Assembly (NCBI GenBank): GCA_018340375.1
Contig: JAFFJZ010000003.1
Location: 2,418,001 to 2,482,000 of the forward strand
Source: Gonatopus flavifemur
Taxonomy: Eukaryota; Arthropoda; Insecta; Hymenoptera; Dryinidae
Reading direction: 5' to 3'
Length of the DNA: 64,000 bases
The notes beneath the pieces were generated by a model, which worked only from the letters and a program-made list of their open reading frames with translations, ran no database searches and was not told the DNA's origin. The position numbers and the translations under genes are program-made. This document shows, piece by piece, positions 62,155 to 64,000 of the stretch (its first letter is position 1; each line of letters starts with the position of its first letter).

Positions 62155-63819
62155 ATGAAGTTGAGCATTCAAAAACCTGTGGTATTTGAAATAACGATAT
62201 CGGAACAGCGTTTTTGTTCTTTTCATCCCTGTGTTAAACTCGGGAAGAAATTTGAAAAGCCTGTCTAGTTCTTCGGATCCCCAGATAGTCTGTGGGAAAT
62301 TAAATGGAGTGTACACGGTCATCTGAGACACCCTGTATAAATCCATGTCGTAGGTAGTCTATATATAATCTGTACACACTTTTTCTCATGGTTCCTCCGT
62401 TTTCAGTTATACATAAATCTATACAAGCTGGAAGAAATTCATAAAGATCGAATATATATTCTACATCACATATGGAGCATCATCAATATTTGAATCACTC
62501 TTAAACGAAAAATTACAAAAATACTATACATTTATAAATTCATCTATCAATATTGTGATTTGAAACATTCAATCAGTTTGATTTTTCGAAATACAATTCG
62601 GAAGAAAACATCCTTACCGGGAATTTGTACGAAATTTATGAGACACTCTAAACTGGATTATCTGGGTATTATTATTTTAAGAACGAAAAAATTGTCTCCA
62701 GTTCAAATATGAATTCTTGAAAATATATTTAGAATAATTTAAAAATATAATATTCCATGTATCGAACTGCTATACATCAGTGAAATTAATGCGTATCGCT
62801 GGAAGATTTATCTCTCTTGACGTTTGATATCAAGTCATACATCTCTCTGGCGCTGGTACAAATATCAATTTTATTTTCTAAATTTGATACAACTGGTTTC
62901 ACTTTATTTTCCTTGCATAAATACATATGACTCGAGAATAATTTCTGTGAATTTTATAATAGCAATAATGTATTCCACTGAATTCGTAAAAGTTTCGAAG
63001 ATTGATCCTATAAATATTTTATTATACATTATCCGCGTATCATATATAGTATGGAATATCTGCATTTTTTATATATGGTACTTGTATTATGCTATCTTTT
63101 GCGTTTTTTTTCCAAATAATTGTCACAAGCATGCAGTCGATATATATATTTTTTTTAATCGAAAGGTTCAATTCGTTGATAATAGTAGTTGCAAGTAGAT
63201 GAGGAAAAAAGATTTTCAAATTTATGGGTATCCAATGATATACTCTGCTATAGAAAGTGACTCGAGTCTCCTTGCCAAGTCTAGTGGGGTCTCTAGAATG
63301 AATTAAGACTCGGTCGGGAAAATGCCAAGGCCTGGAATGGCAAACCAGTAAAAGTTGGTCAATTTCTACTAGAGCAAGAGAAGATATTAATTCTTGAACA
63401 AAGTGATTTATATCGTTATTGATGGGTTTTATTGTGTTATCGATGCGACTTGGCTCCTGAAATAAATAATAATTCCGCTACTGGTTTGAAATTGTAATAA
63501 TGAAGTTGATTTATAAAATGTTTCAATGTCAAAATAATTTAGCTGCACCAGCCGAGTAACTAGCACTTAGTAGATAGCCATTAAATTAGTTCCTGCAGCT
63601 AAATTTTATATTTACAGGAGTTAATTCTATGGTTTTCCGTATCCTTGTTAGCCACTTGGCTGCTGCAGCTGGAATATTTCTCCCGTCTATTATTTCATTT
63701 TATGTCATATTAAATTATTTCAAATGAAACTACCAATCAAGAACTAGAATCATTCAAGGCAATACATGTGAATGATGTACGAACATGTTGAGAATAATTT
63801 TGTTTTCTCTGATTTGCAG

Positions 63820-63929
63820 TTGATTATGGAGCTCGAGAACTGTAATTCCCTAGGAAATAAGAAGAATGGAGCGAACCAAGAGAATGATCCTAGTGGTCAT
63901 AAAAAATGGTATCGCCAAGCCAGTCAAAG
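63820..63929 (+). CDS. Candidate internal exon, possibly of the gene starting at 52584
   Basis: Lies between TCTGATTTGCAG and GTCAGTG and is open in phase 0 for 36 codons: LIMELENCNSLGNKKNGANQ, then ENDPSGHKKWYRQASQ. It is coding-like and GC-richer than its flanks. Phase 0 matches the exon at 52584-52784. It could instead be the start of a new gene (ATG at 63826). The family is not recognised; the gene runs off the right edge. Confidence 0.4.
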
Positions 63930-64000
63930 GTCAGTGAATTTCTTCATTTTTAATAATTCGGAATGAGTCAACGCAAATCGCGGTCACTTTGTTCCCTAGG

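Larger units (their letters stand above)
52785..63819. other. Long presumed intron or intergenic stretch, repeat-strewn
   Basis: 11 kb with no supported coding sequence on either strand. The longest frames (62824-63198 +, 61148-61486 -) are AT-rich Ile/Phe/Tyr runs of the kind expected by chance. Inverted-repeat elements, a GC-rich transposon-end-like segment and a trinucleotide repeat are listed separately. Confidence 0.55.

Noticed and set aside
60793..62338. Pair of mariner-end-like motifs (AAGGTGTCCTAAATTTTATA and ACACCCTGTAT)
   Set aside because: The two ends do not match beyond a few bases, so they are not a pair of terminal repeats.
1..64000. tRNA genes, including tRNA-Sec, CRISPR arrays and bacterial-type operons
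   Set aside because: No convincing B-box or cloverleaf was seen by eye, no regularly spaced repeats exist, and the gene structures are eukaryotic.

Overview
The window looks like nuclear DNA of an insect. It is strongly AT-rich, its genes are split by GT-AG introns (one over 7 kb, a candidate one of 11 kb), and it carries microsatellites, a decayed mariner transposase and several small terminal-inverted-repeat elements. There are no operons, no Shine-Dalgarno sites and no convincing tRNA or rRNA. A farnesylation-box nuclear protein resembling Kugelkern and the mariner type both point to insects. Hymenoptera would fit, but I cannot prove the order from this sequence.

Layout. 0-1 kb: an unidentified exon-like stretch on the minus strand and a broken Ndc80-like kinetochore gene copy on the plus strand. 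1-18.4 kb: mostly empty AT-rich DNA, with microsatellites, one weak spliced small-ORF candidate (8.3-9.9 kb) and small fold-back repeats. 18.45-35.0 kb (+): a five-exon gene with the features of mitochondria-eating protein (MIEAP/SPATA18 family), with a dead mariner copy in its fourth intron. 35.0-38.9 kb: intergenic. 38.9-42.9 kb (-): a three-exon gene for an acidic protein with a bipartite nuclear localisation signal and a C-terminal CVIM farnesylation box; its second intron holds a 185-nt imperfect hairpin. 43-49.6 kb: intergenic, with three fold-back elements. 49.6-51.6 kb (-): a complete five-exon SepSecS gene (O-phosphoseryl-tRNA(Sec) selenium transferase), the last enzyme of selenocysteine synthesis, with its PLP lysine. 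51.6-52.6 kb: a head-to-head promoter region. 52.6 kb to the right edge (+): the first coding exon of an unidentified gene with a mitochondrial-type N-terminus, and a possible second exon at 63.8 kb. The DNA between these two exons is repeat-strewn.

The genes do not form a pathway. The confident calls are SepSecS, the MIEAP-like gene and the existence (though not the exact name) of the CAAX nuclear protein. The more unusual observations are the retained SepSecS (selenoprotein loss is known in several insect orders), the lamina-like CAAX protein with a SUMO-interaction-like motif, and several hairpin-forming repeats of 90-220 bp, one inside an intron.
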